The notes under the pieces are model-generated. The model worked only from the letters and a program-made list of their open reading frames with translations. It had not been told where the DNA came from and made no database searches. The position numbers and the translations under genes were made by a program. This document shows positions 6,970 to 15,411 of a stretch of 26,546 bases of DNA, in pieces. The stretch comes from CAIMZW01 sp037130455 (GTDB taxonomy: Bacteria; Actinomycetota; Actinomycetes; Nanopelagicales; Nanopelagicaceae), in assembly GCA_037130455.1 (NCBI GenBank), contig JBAXSZ010000020.1, positions 1 to 26,546 on the forward strand, read 5' to 3'. Position 1 is the stretch's first letter. The number at the start of each line of letters is the position of its first letter.

Positions 6970-8438
6970 TCGTGACGGTTCACAATCTCTAATAAATTTT
7001 TACCTGCGGAAAGATCGGCGGGAATTTCAATCGGGTACTCGCCAGTGAAACAAGCCGAACAGAGATTCTCGGCAGCAATTGTCGTTGCCTCAATCAAGCC
7101 TTCCAGCGAGACGTAACCCAAAGAATCTGCACCAATAGATCTACGAATTTCTTCCACTTCAAGTCCGGCAGCAACCAATTCTGCGCGTGAAGCAAAATCA
7201 ATTCCGTAGTAGCACGGCCATTTCACTGGCGGCGAAGAAATGCGAACATGGATTTCTAATGCGCCGGCCTCGCGCAACATTCGAATCAAAGCGCGCTGGG
7301 TGTTTCCACGAACAATGGAATCATCAACAACGATAATTCTTTTGCCTTCAATGATTTCGCGAAGCGGGTTGAGTTTTAAGCGAATACCTAATTGGCGAAT
7401 TGTCTGGCTGGGTTGAATAAACGTTCTGCCCACGTAGGAGTTCTTTACTAGCCCGGCGCCATATGGAATTCCAGAAGCTTTTGCATAACCAACCGCTGCT
7501 GGCGTTCCCGATTCAGGAACTGGAATAACCAGATCGGCATCCACTGGATGTTCTTTTGCTAATCGTTCACCAACGGCAACTCGGGTGGCATGAACATTTC
7601 TGCCTGAAATAGAAGTGTCTGGACGTGCTAAATAGACATATTCAAAAATACAACCTTTGGGTTCAGCTGGCGCCCAACGCTGGGAACGAAGACCGTTTTG
7701 ATCGATGGCTACGAATTCGCCAGGTTCCATTTCACGGACGAATGCGGCACCGACAATATCCAAAGCGGCGGATTCTGAAGCAACAACCCAACCGTGATCC
7801 AATTTTCCAATAACTAGTGGCCGCACCCCATGGCGATCGCGAGCGGCGTACAAAGTGTGCTCATCCATAAAGACCATAGAAAACGCACCTTTGAGCATCG
7901 GCAGGACTGCAAGAGCAGAACTTTCAAAGTTCTTTCCCTCTTGAGCGGCAATCAATGCAGTGATGATTTCAGTATCCGTTGTTGAATGAAATCCAGAATC
8001 AGCTGCATCCTTAACATTCTTGGCTAGGTACTCGGCCAGATCTCCGGTATTGGTCAGGTTGCCGTTGTGAGCAAGTGCCAAAGTTCCGTGGTTGGTTGCG
8101 CGAAGTGTTGGTTGAGCATTAGCCCACGTTGAGGAACCGGTGGTGCTGTATCGGCAATGACCGATAGCAAGTGATCCAGTAAGAGTGGCTAAATCATTTT
8201 CGGTAAATACCTGAGAAACCAAACCCATATCTTTATAGACAAAGATTCGCTCGCCATCACTTGTGGCAATTCCAGCAGATTCTTGCCCGCGGTGTTGTAA
8301 CGCATAGAGCCCATAAAAAGTTAATTTTGCTACTTCTTCTCCTGGTGCCCACACACCGAAAACGCCGCACTCATCTTGTGGCATTCGATCTTCTGGAAAT
8401 AGTTCATAAGTTAAATTTCCATCGGGGCGCCGGCTCAT
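6966..8438 (-). CDS. purF: Amidophosphoribosyltransferase (PurF)
   Basis: This is the first committed step of purine synthesis: PRPP + glutamine gives 5-phosphoribosylamine. The 490-residue protein carries a 23-residue propeptide ending before Cys24 (DE-CGVFGVW), the Ntn-hydrolase nucleophile of the glutaminase domain. The PRPP loop is VVDDSIVRGNT at 370-380. Cys263, Cys409, Cys460 and Cys463 (the last two as CSAC) are spaced like the 4Fe-4S ligands of Bacillus-type PurF, so this is the iron-sulfur, self-processed and oxygen-sensitive class rather than the E. coli class. The start overlaps the stop of the sterol-carrier-like gene as ATGA and the end overlaps purM in the same way. Confidence 0.97.
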   Translation of the reverse strand: MSRRPDGNLTYELFPEDRMPQDECGVFGVWAPGEEVAKLTFYGLYALQHRGQESAGIATSDGERIFVYKDMGLVSQVFTENDLATLTGSLAIGHCRYSTTGSSTWANAQPTLRATNHGTLALAHNGNLTNTGDLAEYLAKNVKDAADSGFHSTTDTEIITALIAAQEGKNFESSALAVLPMLKGAFSMVFMDEHTLYAARDRHGVRPLVIGKLDHGWVVASESAALDIVGAAFVREMEPGEFVAIDQNGLRSQRWAPAEPKGCIFEYVYLARPDTSISGRNVHATRVAVGERLAKEHPVDADLVIPVPESGTPAAVGYAKASGIPYGAGLVKNSYVGRTFIQPSQTIRQLGIRLKLNPLREIIEGKRIIVVDDSIVRGNTQRALIRMLREAGALEIHVRISSPPVKWPCYYGIDFASRAELVAAGLEVEEIRRSIGADSLGYVSLEGLIEATTIAAENLCSACFTGEYPIEIPADLSAGKNLLEIVNRHE

Positions 8439-8746
8439 GGTCTGATCCTAATTGTTTGTGCCAACCGCACGAAAAGTTCAGATAAATCCGCGCGATCCCC
8501 GCTGGCTTGGACGGCGCCAGACGCAATTGCGCTGGCCCAATCAATTTTATTGGAGATTAAATCCAACAAAGTTTCTCGGCTCATTTCTACAACATTGGGC
8601 GGTGTGCCTCTTCGGTGCTTGGAACCGGCAACACATTGAATCGCCGAATAGGGTGGGATTCGCACTTCAACCGAATTTCCCGGCGCCAGTTCAGAGAGCT
8701 TGGACAAAATCTCTTTCACCTCCTGAAGTAGAACGGGATCTCGCAT
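8435..8746 (-). CDS. Sterol-carrier-like protein linked to purF
   Basis: A 103-residue soluble protein of the actinobacterial 'sterol carrier family' type (the position of Rv0807 in M. tuberculosis, from memory). It has alternating helix and strand segments, including NSVEVRIPPYSAIQCV, a conserved TPPNVVEM turn, a helix ETLLDLISNKIDWASAIASG, and a final helix DRADLSELFVRLAQTI. The phrase 'W..A...G.v.aSG.ra.L...l' is the SCP2-like helix-strand end, in which ligand binding is usually hydrophobic. There is no catalytic motif. It lies between purL (gap of three bases) and purF (ATGA overlap). That placement is conserved in actinobacteria and implies a purine-linked role that I cannot name. Confidence 0.8.
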   Translation of the reverse strand: MRDPVLLQEVKEILSKLSELAPGNSVEVRIPPYSAIQCVAGSKHRRGTPPNVVEMSRETLLDLISNKIDWASAIASGAVQASGDRADLSELFVRLAQTIRIRP

Positions 8747-8749
8747 GGC

Positions 8750-10975
8750 TCAACCAAATAGCTTCGGAAAAGTTTCTTCAAAAGCTGAACGTAGTTCAAG
8801 AATTGGAATGACCGAATCGTTGATGCATAAGGCATCGCCACCGGTTGATCCGAGTGAAGAAATTTCCACGCCGTGGGTTTTGGCCAGTTCAACTACAGCC
8901 TCTGCATTGGTCGCACTAGCGGCGACAATTACTCGGCCAGGGGTTTCCACAAAAAGTTGAACTCCGACGTTTTCAATGGTGATCTGGGCGCCAATTCCGT
9001 GGCGCAGAACCATCTCTGAAATTGCAGCTGCAAGACCACCATTACTTAAATCATGAGCTGCTTCGAAGAGAGATTGTCCGGCGAGTAGGAAATTAATGAG
9101 GTTTCGTTCTTGGTCCAGATCTAAGACTGGGGAGTGATCACCAATCTCACCAAACAGATGAGCCCATTCACTTCCAGATAGATTGTCATCAGATTTGCCG
9201 AGAATAAATAGTTCCTGACCTTCGCGAGAAATTCCCATTGGAGTTCGTTCGCGAACATCTTGAATAACCCCCAAGACTCCAATAACCGGAGTAGGCAAGA
9301 TGGCGACCGAACCAGTTTGGTTATAGAAGGAAACATTGCCACCAGTTACAGGTAATCCCAGCTCTAAGCAGATGTCAGCAAGGCCGCGAACTGTTTCGGC
9401 GAACTGCCACATCACACCAGGGTCTTCGGGTGAGCCAAAGTTCAAGCAGTTAGTTACTGCCAATGGCTTTGCACCCGCGACTGCGATATTTCGGCAACTT
9501 TCAGCCAATGCTAATTTGGCGCCTTCGTAAGGATCTAAATACGACCAGCGGGCATTCGCATCTGTGGAGATTGCCACGCCCAGATGTGTGGTTTCATCAA
9601 GGCGAATCACGCCAGCATCTTCGGGTTGGGCTAAGACGGTATTTCCTTGAACGTATTTATCGTATTGGGAAGTAACCCACGTTTTATCCGCCATGTTGGG
9701 CGAACTCATTAACTTCAAAATCGCCGATTTAATGGCTTCTGGCGAGGTCGGTCTTGGTACGGCGGCGGAAATTGGTTGAAGGCTCTTTCGATACTCCGGT
9801 TCAGCGATTGGCCGGTTATAAACCGGGCCTTCATGAGCAACGGTTCGTGGGGGAACATCTACAATCAATTGACCATTAAAGGTGATGTTCAGGCGCACGC
9901 CGTCGGTAACTTCGCCAATAACTGTTGCAGTGACATCCCATTTCTTGCAAATGGCCATAAACCTTTTAATTTTGGAAGGTTCAACAATTGCGCACATTCG
10001 CTCTTGCGATTCACTCATCAATATTTCTTCTGGTGATAAAGATGGATCTCGCAGCGGAACTTTTTCCAATTGAATATTCATTCCACCAGAACCGGCAGAT
10101 GCCAATTCTGAAGTGGCACAAGATAAGCCCGCACCACCTAAATCTTGGATACCGACAACTAAATCTTCATGGAAAATCTCTAGACAACATTCAATCAAGA
10201 CTTTTTCAGCGAACGGGTCCCCCACTTGCACACTAGGACGCTTTGTTGGTTTGGCGGTATTGAAAGTTTCCGAGGCCAAGACTGAGACTCCGCCAATTCC
10301 ATCACCACCCGTTTTAGCACCAAAGAGAACTACTAGATTTCCGGTGCCATGGGCCTTTGCTAACTTGATATCTTCGTGGCGCATTACGCCGACACACAGT
10401 GCATTGACTAATGGGTTTCCCGCGTACGTTTCATCAAAGACTATTTCGCCACCAATGTTAGGAAGTCCCAAACAATTCCCATAACCACCGATACCGGCGA
10501 TGACTCCTGGAAGGACGCGATGGGTATCTGGTGCATCTGCTAATCCGAATCGAAGTGGATCCATCACCGCAATGGGACGCGCCCCCATGGTCAAAATATC
10601 TCGAACGATTCCACCAACACCAGTGGCCGCACCTTGATAGGGCTCAATGAATGAAGGGTGATTGTGCGATTCAATTTTGAAGGTAACTGCGTAACCTTGA
10701 CCAACATCGACAACGCCAGCATTTTCACCGATTCCGACCAAGAGAGCATCTGAGTGCGGAGCTTTCTCACCAAATTGCTTTAAGTGCACTTTGGAAGATT
10801 TGTAAGAGCAGTGCTCGGACCACATGACCGAATACATGGCTAATTCAGATGATGTTGGTCGCCTTCCTAGAATTGATTTGATTCGAAGATATTCATCATC
10901 TTTAAGACCTAATTCTTTATACGGTTGCGTTGTATCCGGAGTCTCCTGCGCGATGAAAACAGTATCTAAAGCCAT
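8750..10975 (-). CDS. purL: FGAM synthase large subunit (PurL)
   Basis: PurL converts FGAR to FGAM using ATP and ammonia supplied by PurQ. At 741 residues it is the small PurL that works as a complex with PurS and PurQ, unlike the single-chain enzyme of about 1300 residues in E. coli. Visible motifs are MWSEHCSYKSSK at 51-62 with the catalytic His55, and the ATP/metal segment ESHNHPSFIEPYQGAATGVGG starting at residue 102. The duplicated PurM-like halves are seen in VVGIQDLGGAGLSCATSE and AHDLSNGGLAAAISEM. The gene starts inside the end of purQ with a 10-base overlap and is followed after three bases by the sterol-carrier-like gene. Confidence 0.97.
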   Translation of the reverse strand: MALDTVFIAQETPDTTQPYKELGLKDDEYLRIKSILGRRPTSSELAMYSVMWSEHCSYKSSKVHLKQFGEKAPHSDALLVGIGENAGVVDVGQGYAVTFKIESHNHPSFIEPYQGAATGVGGIVRDILTMGARPIAVMDPLRFGLADAPDTHRVLPGVIAGIGGYGNCLGLPNIGGEIVFDETYAGNPLVNALCVGVMRHEDIKLAKAHGTGNLVVLFGAKTGGDGIGGVSVLASETFNTAKPTKRPSVQVGDPFAEKVLIECCLEIFHEDLVVGIQDLGGAGLSCATSELASAGSGGMNIQLEKVPLRDPSLSPEEILMSESQERMCAIVEPSKIKRFMAICKKWDVTATVIGEVTDGVRLNITFNGQLIVDVPPRTVAHEGPVYNRPIAEPEYRKSLQPISAAVPRPTSPEAIKSAILKLMSSPNMADKTWVTSQYDKYVQGNTVLAQPEDAGVIRLDETTHLGVAISTDANARWSYLDPYEGAKLALAESCRNIAVAGAKPLAVTNCLNFGSPEDPGVMWQFAETVRGLADICLELGLPVTGGNVSFYNQTGSVAILPTPVIGVLGVIQDVRERTPMGISREGQELFILGKSDDNLSGSEWAHLFGEIGDHSPVLDLDQERNLINFLLAGQSLFEAAHDLSNGGLAAAISEMVLRHGIGAQITIENVGVQLFVETPGRVIVAASATNAEAVVELAKTHGVEISSLGSTGGDALCINDSVIPILELRSAFEETFPKLFG

Positions 10976-11646
10976 TGTCGACCTACCAATTGGTGAAGGA
11001 TTGAAGTGAAAAATGGAAGGCCATCTTCAGATGGACCGGTGAGTGTTTCAACAGCGTGCTCTGGATGAGGCATTAGGCCAACGACATTTCCTCGTTCGTT
11101 GGTAATGCCAGCGATAAGATTCCGCGAACCGTTTGGATCTTGGCCCAAGTAGCGAGCTACTACGCGTCCTTCGGATTCTAAAATATTTAACGTGGCATCA
11201 TCACATTGATAAGAGCCTTCGCCATTCTTCAATGGGATGACAACTTCCTGGTTCTTCTGGAAGCCACTGGTCCACATAGTGCTGTTGTTTTCTATTCGAA
11301 GCGGCTGGTCCTGACATAAAAAGTGAAGTTCGTGATTTCGGGTTAGCGCTCCAGGAAGCAGATGAGCTTCGGCTAATACCTGAAACCCGTTGCATATTCC
11401 TAGCACTGGGAAACCATGCTCGGCGGCAATAATGATCGAAGACATGATCGGTGCGAATCGAGCAATAGCACCACAACGAAGATAGTCACCATAGGAAAAT
11501 CCGCCAGGCAGAATAACTGCTTGTACCTCCTTGAGATTATCGCTGCCGTGCCACAGCGAGACGCCTTGACCACCAGCCATTTCTACCGCGCGAAGCGCAT
11601 CGCGATCATCAAGGGAACCGGGAAAGGTAACAACACCGATCTTCAT
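10966..11646 (-). CDS. purQ: FGAM synthase glutaminase subunit (PurQ)
   Basis: A class I glutamine amidotransferase of 226 residues that releases ammonia for PurL. The nucleophile is Cys85 in GICNGFQ, and the triad is completed by His194 and Glu196 in MPHPEHA. The N-terminus VVTFPGSLDDRDALRA and the LPGGFSYGDYLRCGA loop at 46-60 are characteristic of PurQ. Its ATG shares one base with the purS stop (TAATG) and its end overlaps purL by ten bases, so the three subunits are probably made in step. Confidence 0.97.
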   Translation of the reverse strand: MKIGVVTFPGSLDDRDALRAVEMAGGQGVSLWHGSDNLKEVQAVILPGGFSYGDYLRCGAIARFAPIMSSIIIAAEHGFPVLGICNGFQVLAEAHLLPGALTRNHELHFLCQDQPLRIENNSTMWTSGFQKNQEVVIPLKNGEGSYQCDDATLNILESEGRVVARYLGQDPNGSRNLIAGITNERGNVVGLMPHPEHAVETLTGPSEDGLPFFTSILHQLVGRQWL

Positions 11647-11891
11647 TAGTTTTCTACCTTAATCAAGTAAGTCTCTATCACTGGATTAGAAAGCAAAGTT
11701 TCCGCCGCCTTATGAATATCGGCCATTTGTGCATCCGTTGGTTCGCCAACCATCTCAATTTCAAATCTCTTGCCCTGCCGAACCGACGTCGCAAAAGTAA
11801 ATCCCAATCGAGGAAGTGCGTTTCCTACCGCCTGACCTTGCGGGTCCAAAATTTCCGGTTTCAACATTACTTCCACAATAATCTTTGCCAT
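11646..11891 (-). CDS. purS: FGAM synthase small subunit (PurS)
   Basis: PurS is the 81-residue bridging subunit of the PurLSQ complex; it has no active site of its own. The pattern is typical: VEVMLKPEILDPQGQAVGNALPRLGF, then RQGKRFEIEM, and a C-terminal helix-strand ending TYLIKVEN. It lies two bases after purC and its stop overlaps the purQ start. The order purC-purS-purQ-purL is the Gram-positive arrangement. Confidence 0.96.
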   Translation of the reverse strand: MAKIIVEVMLKPEILDPQGQAVGNALPRLGFTFATSVRQGKRFEIEMVGEPTDAQMADIHKAAETLLSNPVIETYLIKVEN

Positions 11892-11893
11892 TG

Positions 11894-12745
11894 CTAGATA
11901 TTCCTTCCGGTCAGAACTGAGTAGGCCGTTTCATAACGCTCTTGAGTTTTGTGAACTATCTCAACAGGTAGTTCTGGTGGTGAACTCTTTCGATCCCAAT
12001 CGGATGAAAGTAGCCAGTCCCGAACAAATTGTTTGTCGTAGGAAGGTTGGGCGCCACCAGGTTTCCAGCTTTCTGCAGACCAAAATCGAGATGAGTCTGG
12101 AGTAAGTGCTTCGTCGCCAAGACAGATAGTTCCAGTCACATCTGTCCCAAATTCAAACTTTGTGTCCGCCACAATGATTCCTTTTGTCGCTGCGTAATCA
12201 TGTGCCCGAGAATAAAGTTGAAGTGTCAGAGCTCTAAGTGCTGTTGCATCTTTAAGGCCAATCATTTCGATGGTCCGTTCAAAATCTATATTCTCGTCGT
12301 GGTCGCCCATCTCGGCTTTCCGTGCTGGTGTAAAAATCGGTTCTGGCAATTTTGAGCCATCTTTAAGACCTGAAGGAAGTTGAATTCCGCAAACACTTTG
12401 AGTTTGCTGATATTCCAACCAGCCGGACCCAGTCAGATAACCACGCGCCACACATTCAACCGGGAACATATTCAAAGGCTTCACAATAACGGCTCGACCG
12501 GCGACTTCCATGGGCACATCGGTGGTGATCAAATGATTGGGTACAACGTCTTTTAGTAATTCAAACCAAAAGAGTGAAAGTTGTGTGAGCACCTGTCCCT
12601 TATTGGGAATTGGTGTTGGAAGGACATAGTCAAACGCCGATATCCGATCAGAGGCGACTAGTAGAAGTTCGCCAGCCCCATTTGTGTAGAGATCTCGTAC
12701 TTTTCCGCTGCGCAGATGAGTCCACCCGCTTAGCATCAGCGTCAC
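11894..12745 (-). CDS. purC: SAICAR synthase (PurC)
   Basis: PurC joins CAIR and aspartate with ATP to make SAICAR. The 283-residue protein has the N-terminal GKVRDLY at 14-20, ATP-binding strands, the signature FPVECVARGYLTGSGW at 94-109, and LPEPIFTPARKAEMGDHDEN at about 133-152, both standard SAICAR synthetase patterns. The length and the C-terminal region are those of the Gram-positive and eukaryote-like form, longer than the E. coli enzyme. The first ATG (MTLMLSG) overlaps the purB stop as ATGA. A second ATG three codons later would keep all motifs, but the overlap favours the first. Confidence 0.97.
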   Translation of the reverse strand: MTLMLSGWTHLRSGKVRDLYTNGAGELLLVASDRISAFDYVLPTPIPNKGQVLTQLSLFWFELLKDVVPNHLITTDVPMEVAGRAVIVKPLNMFPVECVARGYLTGSGWLEYQQTQSVCGIQLPSGLKDGSKLPEPIFTPARKAEMGDHDENIDFERTIEMIGLKDATALRALTLQLYSRAHDYAATKGIIVADTKFEFGTDVTGTICLGDEALTPDSSRFWSAESWKPGGAQPSYDKQFVRDWLLSSDWDRKSSPPELPVEIVHKTQERYETAYSVLTGRNI

Positions 12746-14163
12746 CGAATAGAACCTGGTCGATACTGCGCTGCGGCAGGATGCGCGGAAGTTATCGCTT
12801 CGATGCGATTAATGACTCTTTCGGTTTGTGCAAAAGCATCACCTGTAAACTCCAAAGGTTGCGATAGGAGTGTCTCTAGCTGGGTTTTATCCAGCGGGAT
12901 CCGTTGATCTGCGGCAATCGCATCCAGCATGTTATTGGGTTTGCCCGCACGAATTCCAAGCGCAGCACCAACTGCATGTTCCTTAATTACCTCGTGCGCG
13001 ACTTCTCGGCCGACGCCGGCCTTAACGGAGGCGATCAAAATCTTTGTTGTGCCCAAGAACGGTAAATAGCGTGCCAATTCTGCGGCAATTACTTCTGGGA
13101 ATGCACCGAACTCCATCAACACCGTCAAGAAAGTTTCGATCAATCCATCGAAGGCGTAGAACGCATCTGGAATCGCAATTCTGCGGACAACGCTGCAAGA
13201 GACATCGCCTTCATTCCATTGATCCCCGGCAAGTTCTCCGATCATCGATGAATATCCCCGCAAAATTACTGCTAACCCATTGACTCTTTCACACGAACGA
13301 GTATTCATTTTATGTGGCATTGCTGAAGAACCTACTTGACCGGCTTTAAAACCTTCGGTAACTAATTCTGCCCCGGCCATCAAACGAATCGATGTAGCAA
13401 ATGAAGATGGTGCTGCTGCTAACTGAACCAAAGTGGTGATCACGTCGTAGTCGAATGAGCGAGGATAAATCTGTCCAGTGGAATCCAGAACGTTATCAAA
13501 ATCCAAATACTGAGCAATCATTTTTTCAAGTGAGGCATGGGCTTGGGAAGAGCCCAGTAGGTCTACAGAATCTTGCGCAGTACCAACGGGGCCTTTGATG
13601 CCGCGAATCGGATAGCGAGAAATCAAATGAGAAAGTCGCTCGTAGGAAAAAAGTAATTCTTCGGCAGCGGATGCAAAACGCTTTCCCAAAGTTGTAATTT
13701 GAGCTGGGACATTGTGAGAACGACCCGCAATCGGTTGATCTATATATTGGGTTGCCCTGGCGCCCAGTAACGCAAGCACTGCGATCACGCGGTCTCGAAC
13801 TAAAACTAGTCCATCCCGAATCTGCATCGCTTCAACATTTTCGGTTAGATCACGAGAGGTCATTCCAGCATGGATAGCTTGATGGCCAGCGAGCGCATTA
13901 AATTCTTCTATGCGAGCCTTGACATCATGTCGGGTGGTTCGCTCGCGAGCATCGATAGAAACTAAATCGACTTGATCGACAACTTTTTCATAGTCGGCAA
14001 TTACTTCTTCAGAAATGGAATGACCTAAAACAGTTTGGGCGCGCATAACCGCAATCCACAATTTGCGTTCGGAAATAATCTTGGATTCAGGCGAAAAAAT
14101 TGCTCGCATCTGGGCCGATGCATATCGGTTCGCCAGAAGGTTCACGGGAGCATTCTCTCGCAT
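12742..14163 (-). CDS. purB: Adenylosuccinate lyase (PurB)
   Basis: PurB works twice in the pathway, splitting SAICAR to AICAR and adenylosuccinate to AMP, each with release of fumarate. The 473 residues carry the fumarase/aspartase superfamily landmarks: MTSRDLTEN at 101-109, His150 in the AGRSHNVPAQ motif, and the flexible signature loop GSSAMPHKMN at 278-287. The length and the signature fit the actinobacterial enzyme. The start directly abuts the purD stop (TAGATG), and the stop overlaps purC. Having purA, purB and purD together is efficient because PurB acts in both branches. Confidence 0.97.
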   Translation of the reverse strand: MRENAPVNLLANRYASAQMRAIFSPESKIISERKLWIAVMRAQTVLGHSISEEVIADYEKVVDQVDLVSIDARERTTRHDVKARIEEFNALAGHQAIHAGMTSRDLTENVEAMQIRDGLVLVRDRVIAVLALLGARATQYIDQPIAGRSHNVPAQITTLGKRFASAAEELLFSYERLSHLISRYPIRGIKGPVGTAQDSVDLLGSSQAHASLEKMIAQYLDFDNVLDSTGQIYPRSFDYDVITTLVQLAAAPSSFATSIRLMAGAELVTEGFKAGQVGSSAMPHKMNTRSCERVNGLAVILRGYSSMIGELAGDQWNEGDVSCSVVRRIAIPDAFYAFDGLIETFLTVLMEFGAFPEVIAAELARYLPFLGTTKILIASVKAGVGREVAHEVIKEHAVGAALGIRAGKPNNMLDAIAADQRIPLDKTQLETLLSQPLEFTGDAFAQTERVINRIEAITSAHPAAAQYRPGSIR

Positions 14164-15411
14164 CTAGTTGCCCTTCTCAGCAATGGCGGCATTTAGTGCG
14201 ATGTCGCTTCGATAGTGGCTATCGCGAAGAGTGATCGCCGAAATCGTTCGGTAGGCACGGTCTCGAGCTTCGGTTAGATCTTCGCCCAATCCAGTCACAG
14301 AAAGGACTCGGCCACCGTTCGAGTGCAAAACGCCATCTCGACGTGTGGTTCCAGCGTGATAAACGAAGGATTGATCTATGGGGGCAATCCCCAGGATGGG
14401 TTCGCCCGAGATTGGGGCGGTGGGGTAACCCGAACTGGCCAGAACCACGGTTACTGCTGACTTTTCCGACCAATCCAACTCTTCCTGAGAGTTCAGTTTT
14501 CCCGTTGCCGCTCGGTAGAGCAGATCTGCCAAAGGGGTATTGAGTCGGGGCAAGAGAACCTGGGTTTCTGGATCGCCAAAGCGAGCGTTGAACTCAATCA
14601 CCTTGGTTCCCTTATTGGTCAGCGCCAACCCCGCATAGAGCAAGCCCACGAAGGGTGTGCCTCTGGCTGCCATCTCTTGAATCGTTGGGTTTAAAACTTC
14701 TCGGAGGGTTTGCTCCATCAGATCATCGGGAGCCCATGGAAGCGGTGAATAAGCACCCATTCCGCCGGTATTTGGACCCAAATCTCCGTCGTATGCTCGC
14801 TTAAAATCTTGGGCTGGCTGCATAGGAATAACATGAATGCCATCAGAAATTCCGAAGAGGGAAACTTCAGGGCCATCCAAGAATTCTTCAATGACGACCC
14901 GGTCGCTTTGTAGCGCATGAGCAATGGCAGTTTCTCGATCGTTGGTGACGACTACACCTTTGCCTGCGGCTAATCCATCGTGCTTGACTACATAAGGGGC
15001 GCCGAAAGTATCTAGAGCGGCTTCAACTTCTTTGCGGTTGCTGCAGGTAAAACTCTTTGCCGTTGGCACTCCTGCATCGCTCATCACTTTCTTGGCAAAG
15101 TCTTTAGAACCTTCTAATTCAGCTGCTGCTTTCGACGGGCCAAAGCAGGCAATTCCGCTGGCCCGCAATAAATCCGTTAAACCATTCACAAGGGGTTTTT
15201 CTGGACCGACGACTACTAAATCAATTTGCAATTCCTTGGCCAATCGAAGGACTGCCACATTGTCATCGGCGTCAATGCCATGACAGAGCGCTACTTCTTC
15301 GATACCTGGATTGCCTGGGGCTACGTGGAGTTCTGTAAGTGAAGGATCTCGATTGAGCGCGACCGCTAACGCATGTTCGCGTCCGCCGGAACCAATCAGC
15401 AGAACTCTCAA
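14164..15411 (-). CDS. purD: Phosphoribosylamine-glycine ligase (PurD)
   Basis: PurD (GAR synthetase) joins phosphoribosylamine and glycine with ATP. It is 415 residues with an ATP-grasp fold. The N-terminal motif RVLLIGSGGREHALA at 2-16 and APGNPGI at 31-37 form the substrate domain. VKHDGLAAGKGV at 142-153 is the ATP-binding region and FNARFGDPETQ at 274-284 the metal and nucleotide signature. The start codon is TTG. It overlaps the purA stop in the four bases TTGA, and no in-frame ATG or GTG lies between that stop and the conserved first residues, so TTG is needed. Translation probably depends on ribosomes finishing purA. Confidence 0.95.
   Translation of the reverse strand: MRVLLIGSGGREHALAVALNRDPSLTELHVAPGNPGIEEVALCHGIDADDNVAVLRLAKELQIDLVVVGPEKPLVNGLTDLLRASGIACFGPSKAAAELEGSKDFAKKVMSDAGVPTAKSFTCSNRKEVEAALDTFGAPYVVKHDGLAAGKGVVVTNDRETAIAHALQSDRVVIEEFLDGPEVSLFGISDGIHVIPMQPAQDFKRAYDGDLGPNTGGMGAYSPLPWAPDDLMEQTLREVLNPTIQEMAARGTPFVGLLYAGLALTNKGTKVIEFNARFGDPETQVLLPRLNTPLADLLYRAATGKLNSQEELDWSEKSAVTVVLASSGYPTAPISGEPILGIAPIDQSFVYHAGTTRRDGVLHSNGGRVLSVTGLGEDLTEARDRAYRTISAITLRDSHYRSDIALNAAIAEKGN

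Noticed and set aside
10113..10484. 123-codon open frame on the plus strand
   Set aside because: Antisense to purL; Pro/Thr/Ser-rich shadow frame.
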